Assembly: GCF_039871975.1 (NCBI RefSeq)
Contig: NZ_JBDPLL010000001.1
Strand: one strand, 5' to 3'
From: Trichormus_B sp936914905
Lineage (GTDB): Bacteria > Cyanobacteriota > Cyanobacteriia > Cyanobacteriales > Nostocaceae
DNA length: 64,000 bases
Shown: positions 55,136-64,000 of the stretch, in pieces
Position numbering within the stretch: the stretch's first letter is position 1
How the letters are laid out: each line of letters starts with the position of its first letter
Translations under genes and position numbers: made by a program
The notes under the pieces: generated by a model
What the model saw: only the letters and a program-made list of their open reading frames with translations
Told to the model about the DNA's origin: nothing
Databases searched by the model: none

Positions 55136-55187
55136 CTATCATCTAATGTAGAGACGTTGTATGGAACGTCTCTACATTAGATGATAG
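55136..55187. repeat. Perfect 23-bp hairpin after chlI
   Basis: Arms 55136-55158 and 55165-55187 are perfectly complementary around GTATGG; the core is TGTAGAGACGTT. There is no T run, so it is not a classical terminator; the GAGACGTT core resembles interspersed repeats of Nostocales. Confidence 0.85.
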
Positions 55188-55222
55188 AAGATTCACATTT
55201 GACCACTGACCACTAACAAATT

Positions 55223-55540
55223 ATGCGATTGTGGAACTTTTGTGTAAATACCCTGATTGTATCAAGTCAATATAATCCACCGCGATTTATTGAGTTATTG
55301 ATGCTAACGTTAGGGAGCGCTATGCTAATAATTGCGACACTTGTACCAAAATAATCTTATTTAGTGCTGGGCTTGAGCTTTGTAGTGGGTTCATCGATTT
55401 CGATTTTAGTTCAAGAAACGATGTCTATAACAGATAACACTCACCCAGCCTCACACCAAAGACGCATTACTCAATTTACAGCCTTACTTTTACTCGGTAT
55501 CAGCATCTACGGTTTTGCTGATTTAATTCGTTCACGGTAA
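55223..55540 (+). pseudogene. Small membrane protein with one internal stop
   Basis: 106 codons: MRLWNFCVNTLIVSSQYNPP, LLMLTLGSAMLIIATLVPK, stop (TAA at about 55350), SYLVLGLSFVVGSSISILVQ, then TDNTHPASHQRRITQFTALL and GISIYGFADLIRSR. Three hydrophobic segments. A single stop is the only defect, so it may be recent decay or a sequencing error. Function unknown. Confidence 0.55.
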
Positions 55541-55681
55541 AGATAAACATTCATCATCAAGGCTAAAGGCAAGTAGTAACGGTCAAGAATTAAATATTTT
55601 TGCCCATAGAGACAATTTTCAGCTTAAAAAAGGGATAAATAAAATAATTTCATCCTGGGTGCATATTCCCTTTGTTTCTAT

Positions 55682-56413
55682 ATGACATATTGCCTCAGAA
55701 TCGCTGACTTACCTGAAAATGAGCGCCCCCGTGAAGGATTGATGACTCATGGACCGAAAATATTAGCCACTGCGGAATTAATTGCCATTCTGTTGGGAAC
55801 TGGACAAAAATCGGGTAAACTCTCCGCAGTCGCTTTAGGGCAATATTCTATTACAAGAATTGAGCCAGAATCAGCCAGACCCCTTAGCCGCTTTACGAGA
55901 AGTTACACCCGCTGATTTGATTGAAATTCCTAGTGCTGCCCCTGCAAAAGCCATAAGAATTCTCGCCTCTATTGAATTAGGTGAACGTGGTTCTTGATGC
56001 CGTCCTGCTGATGGAACAGTAATTGACAGTCCTGTAGCTGCGGCCGCAATCTTCAGTGAAGACTTAATGTGGCAAAATCGAGAACGTTTCGCCGTCTTAC
56101 TTTTAGATGTGAAAAATAAATTTCTGGGGACAAAAGTAATCACTATTGGTACTGCGACGGAAACTTTAGCTTCTCCCGGTGATATTTTTGAGAACTCATT
56201 CGTCACGGTGCAACACGCGCGATAGTTGCCCATAATCATCCTTCTGGTAATCTAGAACCTAGAGAAGCAGATCTAGAAATAACAGGGCAGTTATTAGCAG
56301 GGGCGCAACTTTTGAGTATTCCGTTGTTAAATCATTTTCTTTTAGTTAATAGCACTCATCAGAATGTGCGGGAAATTACAACCTTGTGGAGTGATTGCCC
56401 CCAAGGGGATTGA
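55682..56413 (+). pseudogene. radC: RadC-like JAB-domain protein (frameshifted)
   Basis: MTYCLRIADLPENERPREGL, KILATAELIAILLGTGQKSG open the gene; a shift gives DPLAALREVTPADLIEIPSA and ASIELGERGS, stop; then VIDSPVAAAAIFSEDLMWQN, RERFAVLLLDVKNKFLGTK; a second shift gives AIVAHNHPSGNLEPREADLE, ITGQLLAGAQLLSIPLLNHF. The JAMM metal motif H-N-H-P-S-G is intact but out of frame. RadC proteins were linked to repair; the true role of the JAB domain is unsettled. Confidence 0.85.
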
Positions 56414-56431
56414 TAAAGAGGAAACAGTCCT

Positions 56432-57041
56432 ATGACTTATGCACCATCAAAACTTCTTAGCTTCGAGGATTTTATTACCCAGTACCGCGATAATCCCCGC
56501 TATGAATTGGGTGACGGAGAATTAATTGATAGGTCACTCACAAGATGCCACGAAACTGTCGCTGGGAAACTGGCAACTAAAATTTGTGTTGCTATTACTA
56601 ACGCCCAACTACCTTGGTTGATTCCCCGCACTTGCCTGATTTGGCCCTTTGCTGATGGGATCACCGCCCATAGACCTGATATTATATTATTGTCCTGGAT
56701 GAAACTCTTCTTCTCAGTGAACTCTTATGGGAACAAGAACGAGTAATTACTCATGGTCGTTCAGTTCAACTCGTTGTTGAAGTTGTTAGTAGTAACTAGG
56801 AAAGCGACTATGCCCGCAAAGTTGAAGAATACACTTTTTTAGGAACCCCTGAATACTGGATAGCTGATTACCGAGGACTGAGAGGTGTCGCTTTTATCGG
56901 TAGGCCAAAACAACCTACTTCACAGTTTGCCAGTTGAGTGGTGATGACTATAGCCAAAAACAGTTTTGTCTTGGTGAATCCATCATTTCTGGTATTTTGC
57001 CGAATTTACAACTTCAACTTGATGACATCCTACCTCGATGA
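56432..57041 (+). pseudogene. Uma2-family ORF (frameshifted)
   Basis: MTYAPSKLLSFEDFITQYRD, NPRYELGDGELIDRSLTRCH, then THRPD-type AHRPDII; after a shift LDETLLSSELLWEQERVITH, RSVQLVVEVVSSN, stop, ESDYARKVEEYTFLGTPEYW, IADYRGLRGVAFIGRPKQPT; a second shift gives LSGDDYSQKQFCLGESIISG and LPNLQLQLDDILPR, stop. The complete Uma2 order with P-D-I...V-E-V-V nuclease-like core. Its 3' end overlaps that of the convergent gene at 57014 by 28 bases. Confidence 0.8.
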
Positions 57042-57523
57042 ATGATGGTTGCAGAAAAATCAATGTCTAGTTCAGTATCTTCGGGTCCACAATTTTCAGC
57101 ATCTGGTACAAATGGTAGAGCAGAAAACACCTCTAAATAACCCGGTGTCGGCAAAAAACTAGCAAAAAACGGACTAGAATAGCTCCCACTAGCAGTAGAA
57201 TATCCAAAACCCTCACGGGTTAACTGTGGACTATTCAGACTAATTAAATTGTCAATATGATAAGGTTCATTTCCTGGTATTGCAGTCCCGGCAGATAGCA
57301 GACCAGTAATCGTTTCACCATTTCGTGTCCCAGTAATTCCAGTAATTAGGTAAAAACCCAAATGGTTAGGTTTATCATTAGTTGTGAAAGTACCACTTGC
57401 CGTTACGCCAGTAGCAGAATAATTCCAGTTCCAACTTAAAGCAGAGGCGGTTTGCATTGTCCCAAGAACCAATCCAAATGTGGCGATGAGAACTGTGATA
57501 CATAGTAGAGCTAAATTTTTCAC
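57014..57523 (-). CDS. Secreted protein of unknown function
   Basis: 169 residues. Signal peptide at about 1-29 (LALLCITVLIATFGLVLGTM QTASA, cleavage after ASA). The mature part is beta-rich: WNWNYSATGVTASGTFTTND, FYLITGITGTRNGETITGLL, SYSSPFFASFLPTPGYLEVF. It resembles cyanobacterial exported proteins built as a T-G-x-x-A-S-G-T-F-T-T repeat sandwich, some with a PEP-CTERM sorting tail, but no such tail is seen; the C-terminus (ATIIHRGRMSSS) overlaps a pseudogene and may be altered. Confidence 0.6.
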   Translation of the reverse strand: MKNLALLCITVLIATFGLVLGTMQTASALSWNWNYSATGVTASGTFTTNDKPNHLGFYLITGITGTRNGETITGLLSAGTAIPGNEPYHIDNLISLNSPQLTREGFGYSTASGSYSSPFFASFLPTPGYLEVFSALPFVPDAENCGPEDTELDIDFSATIIHRGRMSSS

Positions 57524-57729
57524 AGAGATACTTAGGATTGTAAAACTTCGCCCAATCGATAGATAAATATTACCATTAATTAATTATTACAATTAATTAA
57601 TTATTACCATTAATTAATTGTCATTGTCATCCGATTTTGGATCTTGGATTCATTCCACGAATAAATGCGGGGGCTGGTATCAACACAGCACAGCTATACT
57701 AGAAATGGTGGCAAGTTGAAATTACACCC

Positions 57730-59038
57730 ATGAATGAACAATCCAACACAGACTCATTAAACACAGCAACTGATGAAACAAAACCCAAGTCAGACAATGA
57801 TTCTTAAAAAAATAGCATCACTGGTTTTGTTAACAACACTACAGCTAAATTAACCAAACTCCTACCTGTAGACCAAGTAACACAGACCGTAGGATACTGG
57901 TTTAGTATCAATGATGCCCAAGTTGCAGAGATTTTAGCAACTGTCCGTACTCAGTTACCTACCATAGAAGCCTTACTCTTAGGGAAACCCCAAGCGGGTA
58001 AAAGTTCTATTGTTTGGGGTTAAACAGGCGTTTCTGCGGAAATTATCGGACAGGGTTTTCGTCCTCCTACTTAAAATACCCAACGTTACGCTTATCCTTA
58101 TAATGATTTGCCGTTGTTAGTTCTTACGGATACCTTAGGATTAGGAGATCTTAATTAAGATATAGAAATAATTATTCAAGAATTAATTAGTGATTTACAA
58201 ACAGAAGCTACAGGGGCTAGAGTTTCAATTATCACTGTTGAAATTAATGATTTTGCTACTGATACTCTGCGGAAAATTTCTCAAAAATTGCGTCAGCAAT
58301 ATCCCAATATTCCTTGTTTGTTAGCAGTGACTTGTTTACATGAACTTTATCCACTGGAAACAGATTAACATCCTAATTATCGGCCGGATATAGAGGAAAT
58401 AAATCGAGCAGTTACAGAAATAAAAGATAATTTCGCTGGTTTATATAATCATGGAGTTTTGATTGATTGTACTTTAGCAGCAGATGGTTATGATCCCGTG
58501 TTTTCTGCTTTAGAAGCACTGCGAGATAATTTAGCTGAACTGTTACCCGAGGCAGAATCAAAAGCAATTTATCAAATATTAGATAAACAAGCTGGTGAGA
58601 AATTAGGTAATATTTATCGAGATGCTGTAAGAAGTTATATTTTACCTTTCTCGATTATGGCAGGTACTTTAGCCGCAGTACCTTTACCTTTTCTAACCAT
58701 GCCTGTTTTAACGGCTTTGCAAGTTTCAATAGTGGGACTGTTCGGTAAATTATATCGTTAGATGTTGATACCATCTCAAGGTGCGGGTATTCTGAGTGCC
58801 ATAGCAGCTAGTTTTATTGCTCAAGCCGTAGCACGGGAGTTAATTAAATTTATGCCTGGTTTTAGTAGTGTCATTCCAGCATCTTGGGCAGGTGCTTATA
58901 CCTGGTCTTTGGGTGAAGCTACTTGTGTATATTTTGGTAATTTAATGGGTGGGAAAACCCGATACTCAAAAATTTCAAAATGTGATACAAGAGGCTTTTG
59001 AAGGGGTAAAAGAACGGTTTAAGGGAATGAGCAGTTAG
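57730..59038 (+). pseudogene. Dynamin/DUF697-type GTPase (nonsense-decayed)
   Basis: One long frame broken mainly by stops: SITGFVNNTTAKLTKLLPVD, ALLLGKPQAGKSSIVWG (Walker A), stop, VSAEIIGQGFRPPT, stop, LLVLTDTLGLGDLN (G3 D-T-x-G), stop, IIIQELISDLQTEATGARVS, then the C-terminal DUF697-like part YRDAVRSYILPFSIMAGTLA, VPLPFLTMPVLTALQVSIVG, stop, AIAASFIAQAVARELIKFMP, VIPASWAGAYTWSLGEATCV, and after one shift NVIQEAFEGVKERFKGMS. Most stops are TAA or TAG where CAA or CAG would fit. It was a membrane-associated GTPase. Confidence 0.75.
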
Positions 59039-59322
59039 AAATTCAAGAATTCAGGAGTCAGGATATTTTAATACCCAGATAGCAGACGTATTTGAGAAGT
59101 TGGGAATCTATTTCCAAAGAAAACGAAACTGAGAATTTTAGGAAAGTTGGTTACTCTAATTTAGAGTAATCATATTAGCTTGTTAACTGCATAGTTACGA
59201 TACTTCCAGGTGAAAACAGGAAAAAATACTAGTATTTTTGTATGGCAATGATAGCCGTTGAGTTAACAAAACTATAAAAATTATTTTTCTAAAAGGTGAA
59301 CGCTAGGAATCCAGAATAAAAT

Positions 59323-61157
59323 ATGATTCCATATGAAATCACACAACTCATAGCTGATAGTGAAACTTTGACTATAGAGTTTAAAAGTGATTATGCTTGT
59401 CTGAGTGCTCAAGGTTTATTAGAACCAGTGGTGTGTTTTGCTAATACCAGTAGTGGTACATTATTAATTGGTGTAGAAGATGATGGTAAGATCACAGGTT
59501 TACATAAAAAAGATTTAAAATTTCCTCCTACTTATTTATCTGCAATGGTAGCTAATAGAACCGTACCGCCATTAAGTTTAGATACACAAATAATTAATTT
59601 ATCAGAAGTACCATAGCCATAGTAAAACCATAGCCATAGTAAAAGTACCTCCTCCTACACAATTAGTGTCAACCAGTGATGGAAGAAGCTTAGAACGAAT
59701 TTTAAATACTCAATGATAACCTGAATGTAGACCCCTATATCTAAGTGAAATAAATAGTTGGTATGCAGATAGAGGTCAACCTGATGTATCAGCAAGAGTA
59801 ATGTCTGGTAATACTTGGAATTATTTAGAAGCATTAGGATTTGTGCGATTAAGAAGATTATTAACTGAATATCGCGGTGATATCTCCCTTCACGATTTAT
59901 CTGATTTAGAGTTAGTAAAAGCATTAATTTTAGTAAGTGGAGATGATACAATTCCTAGCCTTGCAGGTTTATTAATTGTTGGCAAAGAAACGGTGATTAA
60001 CGAATATTTTTCCACCCATGAAGTAGCATGTTAAGTTGTACGAAGTTAAGATGTTGCTGTTAATGAATTTTATCGTTGGTCATTATTGCATATTTTTGAA
60101 AGGCTAATGGAGGCATTTAGTCTAAGAAATGAAGAACATGAATTAACTGTTGATTTATTTCGGGTTGGAGTTCCAGCTTATGACCCTCTTGTATTTCGTG
60201 AACCTGTTAATAATGCACTTACCCATCGGGATTATAATCTCATGGGAGCAGTTCACACTCAAATACATGATGATTTTTTAAGGATTATCAATCCAGGGGG
60301 TTTTGTAGAAGGAATTAGATTAGATTCTTTGTTGGTTAGTGGACCCTTGTCAAGAAATCTATTACCTGCCGATATATTTAAGAAAATTAGTTTACTAGAA
60401 CGTACTGGAAGGAGAATAAGACTGATATATTCTGGTCAATTAAGAACTGGACATCAACTACCAGATTATTCAACTATTACTAATATAAAAGTTACTTGAG
60501 GTTTACCAGGTGGAGAGGCTGATTTAGATTTTGTTAAAATCATTTAATCTGAAGGGTAACTTCGAAATCAACAGTTTAATTTAGATGAATTAATACTACT
60601 CAGTTATTTATTGCAAGAGAGAAAAGTAAATTCCAATCACGTAGCAAAGCTACTCCAGAAAAGAGAAGATCAGGCTCGACATTTACTTGAAAAATTAATA
60701 GGAAATGGTTTAGTAGGAAGTATCAAAACTGCACGACAGGGAGAGTAGCATTTGAGTGCTTATGAGTACTTCTGTTTGTCGTCAAATGGGTCGTTCATCT
60801 GCATATATTCGTCGTCGTGGTTTTGATAAACTACAAAAGGAACAAATGATTGTGAAGTATATTAAGACTAATAGAAGTATTACAAGAACCCAAACTGCTG
60901 AATTATGCCGCATCAATGGTAAGTCAGCAAGTTACTTACTGAGTAAACTTGTTCGTAGAGGACTGTTAGTTAAAATGGGAATCGGAGGCAGAGGTGCTTT
61001 CTATACTTTAAATGAAGATGCAAATATACCTGCCAACTTACTAGACAATACTCCATACATGGGAAAATATAATCAAAAAAATAAGAAGATTATACCTTCT
61101 AATATACAAGAGAAATCTCAACAGATAAAGGAGACAAAATCTGAACAGTCAATATAA
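59323..61157 (+). pseudogene. AlbA_2/Schlafen-like ATP-binding regulator (broken)
   Basis: AlbA_2 domain: TQLIADSETLTIEFKSDYAC, EPVVCFANTSSGTLLIGVED, DGKITGLHKKDL (E-F-K ... A-N-x-x-G-G-x-L-x-I-G-V). After stops: SLHDLSDLELVKALILVSGD, PSLAGLLIVGKETVINEYF; then LTVDLFRVGVPAYDPLVFRE, NNALTHRDYNLMGAVHTQIH, FLRIINPGGFVEGI (the GHKL-like N-x-x-x-H-R-D-Y and N-P-G-G-F); then a winged-helix end QTAELCRINGKSASYLLSKL, GRGAFYTLNED. Several stops and shifts between 59617 and 60755. Likely a DNA-binding regulator when intact. Confidence 0.78.
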
Positions 61158-61247
61158 CTTAAACTAGATCTATTTAAGAATAGTAACAATCAGCTACCTA
61201 CCTAATACAACTAACCAATAAATATTAGACATCTCTCATCACTGGCT

Positions 61248-62498
61248 TTAAACCCTCTCCCTTGCAGGTGGCACAATACCAAGTCTATTCAACTCCTTAT
61301 CAATATCTCGCAAGACCTGAAAATCATCCTCTAGTAAAGGATAACTATTACTATTAAATAAACCCCCAGTGGGATATTTTTCCAAAAAAGAAAATGCTTG
61401 CCGGAATTGTTGCGGTTCAGCTTTAATAGGTGCGTCAAAATGACAGGGAATTATCCATTGAAAATCCCATTTTGCTACTTCATCAGCCCAATTTATTGTT
61501 TCCTGCGGTGCACGGTTAAGAATTAAACTCTGTAAAACCGGTGCAACAAATATCCGTCCATGTCCTCTTAACGCTTCATAAGACTTTTCCCAGTCTTGTC
61601 GCCATTGGAAGGGGAAAAAGCCAAAATATGTTTTTCTGTTGCTTTGTGGGGCTTTCCAGGCATCTGTAAATACATCTTTCCATTTGGGTACGTCTACCAC
61701 ACTGGGCTGAAAGTAAAAGGCAAATAAGGTGATGCGTTGCCATCCTTTACGGCGGTTTTCTTGGGTATCAGCTATGATATCATAAGCTTTATCTTTGGCG
61801 TGGTACAGTAAGGGGTAGGGATCGAGTTGGACGATCGCAGGTGGATCTGCTGGTACTGAAACTATGGTATCTGTAAGTAGGAGTATGTGCGATCGCTTGT
61901 GGAAAAACGCTACCTCTGCAAACTTACCTGGGCCTAGAGCAATCGCTCCCAGTATTGCATAATCAAACTCATCTGCAAAAGGCGTTTTTTGACTATCTTC
62001 CGGTAAAATCTGAGTTCTTTTCTCTGGGAAACCCAACCAACTCAAAGGTAAATTTAACGGAAAACTCCACTGCTCTGGTGCAACAAATACCTGTGCAGTG
62101 GGAAAGAATCGCGCAAAGGGTCCAACAAAAACCTTATGTTCTATTCCCGATATCGTTGGCAAAATAATATACTTAACATCACCATGTTCTGCCACCAACT
62201 CATTTACTAAACGGATACATTCTCCTGTTGGTGCGACAGGTGCATAAACCAGCAAACCGCCATTTTCTAATTTTACCACCGTCATGCGGATCGGCACAAC
62301 TACATAGAAAACCCCCTGCATTTGGTCAAAAATCCAGATAGTATACTTCACTACCTCTTTGCGGATAGTGCGACGTTTACCGTAAGGATAAAGGGGGACA
62401 ACAGGCCAGAACCTCCATTCATAGTCCTGGGGGTTGATGTTTTCTATATTGATTGTACCTTCACCTTGAGTCACAGTGCGATCACTCCCAATAACCAA
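61248..62498 (-). CDS. DUF4336 family protein
   Basis: 416 residues, intact. DUF4336 signatures: YEWRFWPVVPLYPYGKRRTI, VVVPIRMTVVKLENGGLLVY, APVAPTGECIRLVNELVAEH, KYIILPTISGIEHKVFVGPF, then VFVAPEQWSFPLNLPLSWLG and, near the end, WADEVAKWDFQWIIPCHFDA. The fold is related to metallo-beta-lactamases (family knowledge), with the His in IIPCHFDAP a candidate ligand. No ATG is available: TTG at 62498 or GTG at 62474 begins the protein. Function unknown; it occurs across cyanobacteria and plants. Confidence 0.85.
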   Translation of the reverse strand: MVIGSDRTVTQGEGTINIENINPQDYEWRFWPVVPLYPYGKRRTIRKEVVKYTIWIFDQMQGVFYVVVPIRMTVVKLENGGLLVYAPVAPTGECIRLVNELVAEHGDVKYIILPTISGIEHKVFVGPFARFFPTAQVFVAPEQWSFPLNLPLSWLGFPEKRTQILPEDSQKTPFADEFDYAILGAIALGPGKFAEVAFFHKRSHILLLTDTIVSVPADPPAIVQLDPYPLLYHAKDKAYDIIADTQENRRKGWQRITLFAFYFQPSVVDVPKWKDVFTDAWKAPQSNRKTYFGFFPFQWRQDWEKSYEALRGHGRIFVAPVLQSLILNRAPQETINWADEVAKWDFQWIIPCHFDAPIKAEPQQFRQAFSFLEKYPTGGLFNSNSYPLLEDDFQVLRDIDKELNRLGIVPPARERV

Positions 62499-62577
62499 TA
62501 TTTTATTAATCTTTCCCGAATGTGGAGTTTAGCAAATATTAGCAAATAATTGATTTCAATTATCTGTGTGATACATC

Positions 62578-62941
62578 TCAACTTAGTAAAGGAAGACGAC
62601 GCACACGAATACGATGAGTTTCAACTGTTACAACTGCTCCTTGTTCTAAATCTTCCTTACATTGACCAATAACTTTTGTTAACAATTCAGTCAAGGATTG
62701 AGCGCGTAATCTTTCAATGCGAATACGAATCACCAAGGGAGAAGTGGCTTCAGAAAGAGCTAATGTGCATGGAAATCTGCATCCAGAGTAACAACGACAC
62801 GCTTATCCTCTTGAGCCTTTTGGAGTATTTGTGTATATTCAGCTGCTGACAAACCAATATCAGCAATATGAATAATATCACAGCTTCACATAACAAAGCT
62901 GCCGCAGAACGTCGTAATCCTTTATCAACTAACAGTTTCAT
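62578..62941 (-). pseudogene. DUF5615 PIN-like toxin (frameshifted)
   Basis: MKLLVDKGLRRSAAALLCEA starts well (L-L-V-D-x-x-L, although the usual E-N is K-G); a shift restores IIHIADIGLSAAEYTQIL, RVVVTLDADFHAH, LALSEATSPLVIRIRIERLR, AQSLTELLTKVIGQCKEDLE, VETHRIRVRRLPLLS and the stop at 62578. D-A-D-F is the second acid motif. It pairs with the DUF433 gene just upstream, the usual two-gene arrangement. Confidence 0.75.
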
Positions 62942-62969
62942 AGTTTAACGGCAGTTCTATAATGCGATC

Positions 62970-63167
62970 TTATAAGTATGTAGAAGCATAAATTAAGGCC
63001 TGTTGAATATCTTCATCTTCTACTTCTGGAAATTCTTGCAGTAACTTTTCCCGATTTGGATCAGTTGCTAATAAATCTATGAATCTCTTTACTGTCAATG
63101 GTAAATTGCGAATACATGGTTGTCCATTCATAGGATTAGGGTTTGTGGTTATAAGGTCTAGCTTCAT
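62970..63167 (-). CDS. DUF433 antitoxin-like protein
   Basis: About 66 residues from the ATG at 63167; an upstream ATG at 63182 would add five. DUF433 core: LITTNPNPMNGQPCIRNLPL, TVKRFIDLLA, EFPEVEDEDIQQALIYASTY. These small helical proteins are predicted DNA-binding antitoxins paired with DUF5615 PIN-like toxins; the dead partner starts 29 bases downstream. It appears complete. Confidence 0.8.
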   Translation of the reverse strand: MKLDLITTNPNPMNGQPCIRNLPLTVKRFIDLLATDPNREKLLQEFPEVEDEDIQQALIYASTYL

Positions 63168-63233
63168 ACTCATTGATCCCATAGGTATTAATAATATAAC
63201 AACCTTCTTTCATGTGCTACAATATCCCCAGCT

Positions 63234-63555
63234 TTAGAATGCAAAAAGTGAATTATCAGTAATATAATCAGCGTTAGTAATAGTTCCTGTATGGGTAATA
63301 TTCAACATATTCCCATTTCCATGTTCCAAATCTTCTACTCCACCTGCTGGACAATAATATCCAGATGCTTCTAAGGCTTTTACCAAAAAGTCTATTTTAT
63401 TTGGTATGATCTCTATAACTAAATCTAAATCACGAGTAGAAGGAGGTTCTCCATGAATAGAACTCGCAACAACATCAGTTACATAGTAACAAATATTGTA
63501 TTGATTGATTCAAAAATTTGGTGCAGTTCACCTACTAAGGAATACTGAAGAGATT
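63234..63555 (-). pseudogene. Nucleotidyltransferase-fold (AbiEii-like) remnant
   Basis: Minus strand: SLVGELHQIFESIN, a frameshift, ICYYVTDVVASSIHGEPPST, RDLDLVIEIIPNKIDFLVKA, LEASGYYCPAGGVEDLEHGN, MLNITHTGTI, then stop at 63234. G-x-P-S-T-R-D-L-D-L-V is the D-x-D motif region of minimal nucleotidyltransferases. The normal G-(G/S)-x-A start is V-T-D-V-V-A-S-S. The C-terminal half is missing. Confidence 0.6.
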
Positions 63556-63559
63556 GAAT

Positions 63560-63843
63560 CTTGAATCCATATATGTTCATCAATACATTTTGGTTGAAAT
63601 CGGGAATAAATTTGTCTCCTAATACAGTACAAGTAAATATATCACGAATTTCTTCTATAGTAGGAAGATTCCGATGTCGAGATTTAATTCCTACAAGACA
63701 TAGTTTTTTCACTCCGCGTTCATAGGAAACAAATATTTCCATGCGTTGTTTTAATGTGAGTTGTCGTAATCTCTTAAATAAACATCAGCTTCTATTGTTG
63801 TATCTTGGCTTTGAGGTTGCTCATTGGAAAAAATGATCTTCAT
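63560..63843 (-). pseudogene. Small unknown gene with one frameshift
   Basis: Starts MKIIFSNEQPQSQDTTIEAD, VYLRDYDNSH then stop; a shift at about 63765 restores LRQLTLKQRMEIFVSYERGV, KKLCLVGIKSRHRNLPTIEE, IRDIFTCTVLGDKFIPDFNQ. It precedes the nucleotidyltransferase remnant on the same strand, so the two may once have formed a toxin-antitoxin-like pair. No family recognised. Confidence 0.45.
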
Positions 63844-64000
63844 TTTTCCCAAGTTTAGATATTGGTGATATAGTTGAATTATTAACAACAATTATAATCA
63901 TAAATTACTCTCTTCACACAATCATATATAGTTATAAGTTCCATGGCGAGTTACAAAATATCCAAATAAATGGATGAAAAAGACTCATTTATTCGTAAGG

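Noticed and set aside
59655..59951. 98-codon leucine/histidine-rich minus-strand frame
   Set aside because: It lies antisense to the AlbA_2 pseudogene, whose plus-strand fragments match the family; the minus frame is low complexity.
1..64000. tRNA genes, prophage, CRISPR-Cas, secondary-metabolite cluster
   Set aside because: I scanned for these and saw no supporting motif or gene set in the window.

Overview
The window looks like chromosomal DNA of a filamentous, heterocyst-forming cyanobacterium (order Nostocales). The evidence is a cyanobacterial-type RNase P RNA, ChlI, a SecA with the plastid/cyanobacterial insertion, HIP1 palindromes (GCGATCGC, e.g. 46540 and 54103), TGACTCC-type direct repeats, and transposases of the ISAzo13, ISKra4, ISAs1, IS5-like and IS701-like groups. 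Roughly half of the recognisable coding regions are broken. Heavy pseudogenisation with this set of insertion sequences resembles the Azolla symbiont 'Nostoc azollae' (Trichormus azollae). That identification is an inference from memory of the families and was not tested here. Four runs of exactly 100 N (50-149, 19329-19428, 33290-33389, 52656-52755) are assembly gaps. At least two of them lie inside ISAzo13 copies.

Layout. 1-11.6 kb: rnpB (minus strand, cut by the window edge and a gap), corA with a small downstream gene, groEL with a perfect CIRCE operator, a MraY/WecA-like glycosyltransferase, fabG, a dead vapBC pair, a coiled-coil/TPR membrane protein, a multi-TM protein and a UPF0145 protein. 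11.6-19.1 kb: a secreted TPR protein, a collapsed type I restriction locus (hsdM fused by deletion to the hsdR tail), then a minus-strand NAD cluster pncB-nadD-nrtR-like-nadE. 19.1-32.8 kb: an ISAzo13 relic, a MITE with a 9-bp target duplication, an LCP protein, an AI-2E-type transporter, a subtilisin-like protease, rpe, decayed PIN and Uma2 genes, two small envelope proteins, a dead csbD, a five-repeat 'GxRPI' protein and uvrB. 32.8-45.1 kb: a graveyard of insertion sequences and pseudogenes (PIN genes, sugar nucleotidyltransferase, FAD oxidoreductase, adenylate cyclase, dihaem cytochrome c, an ISKra4-split gene), with one intact pair, an XPB-like helicase with a DUF790 (Bax1-like) nuclease. 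45.1-53.9 kb: secA, then a decayed S-4TM-type putative antiphage effector, relics of IS5-like and IS701-like elements, hpnH, Uma2, vapC and DUF2237 fragments, and two inverted copies of a TA-flanked MITE. 53.9-64 kb: chlI, followed by pseudogenes (small membrane protein, radC, Uma2, dynamin-like GTPase, AlbA_2/Schlafen-like regulator), an intact DUF4336 gene, and a decayed DUF5615/DUF433 toxin-antitoxin region.

How it fits together. The intact genes are mostly housekeeping: protein folding and export, fatty acid and carbohydrate metabolism, NAD and chlorophyll synthesis, excision repair. The broken genes are mostly accessory: restriction, toxin-antitoxin, antiphage, signalling and Uma2-type mobile ORFs. 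Decay proceeds by IS/MITE insertion, C-to-T nonsense changes (CAA/CAG to TAA/TAG), short frameshifts and deletions that fuse unrelated genes. This is the pattern expected of a host-restricted genome under relaxed selection.
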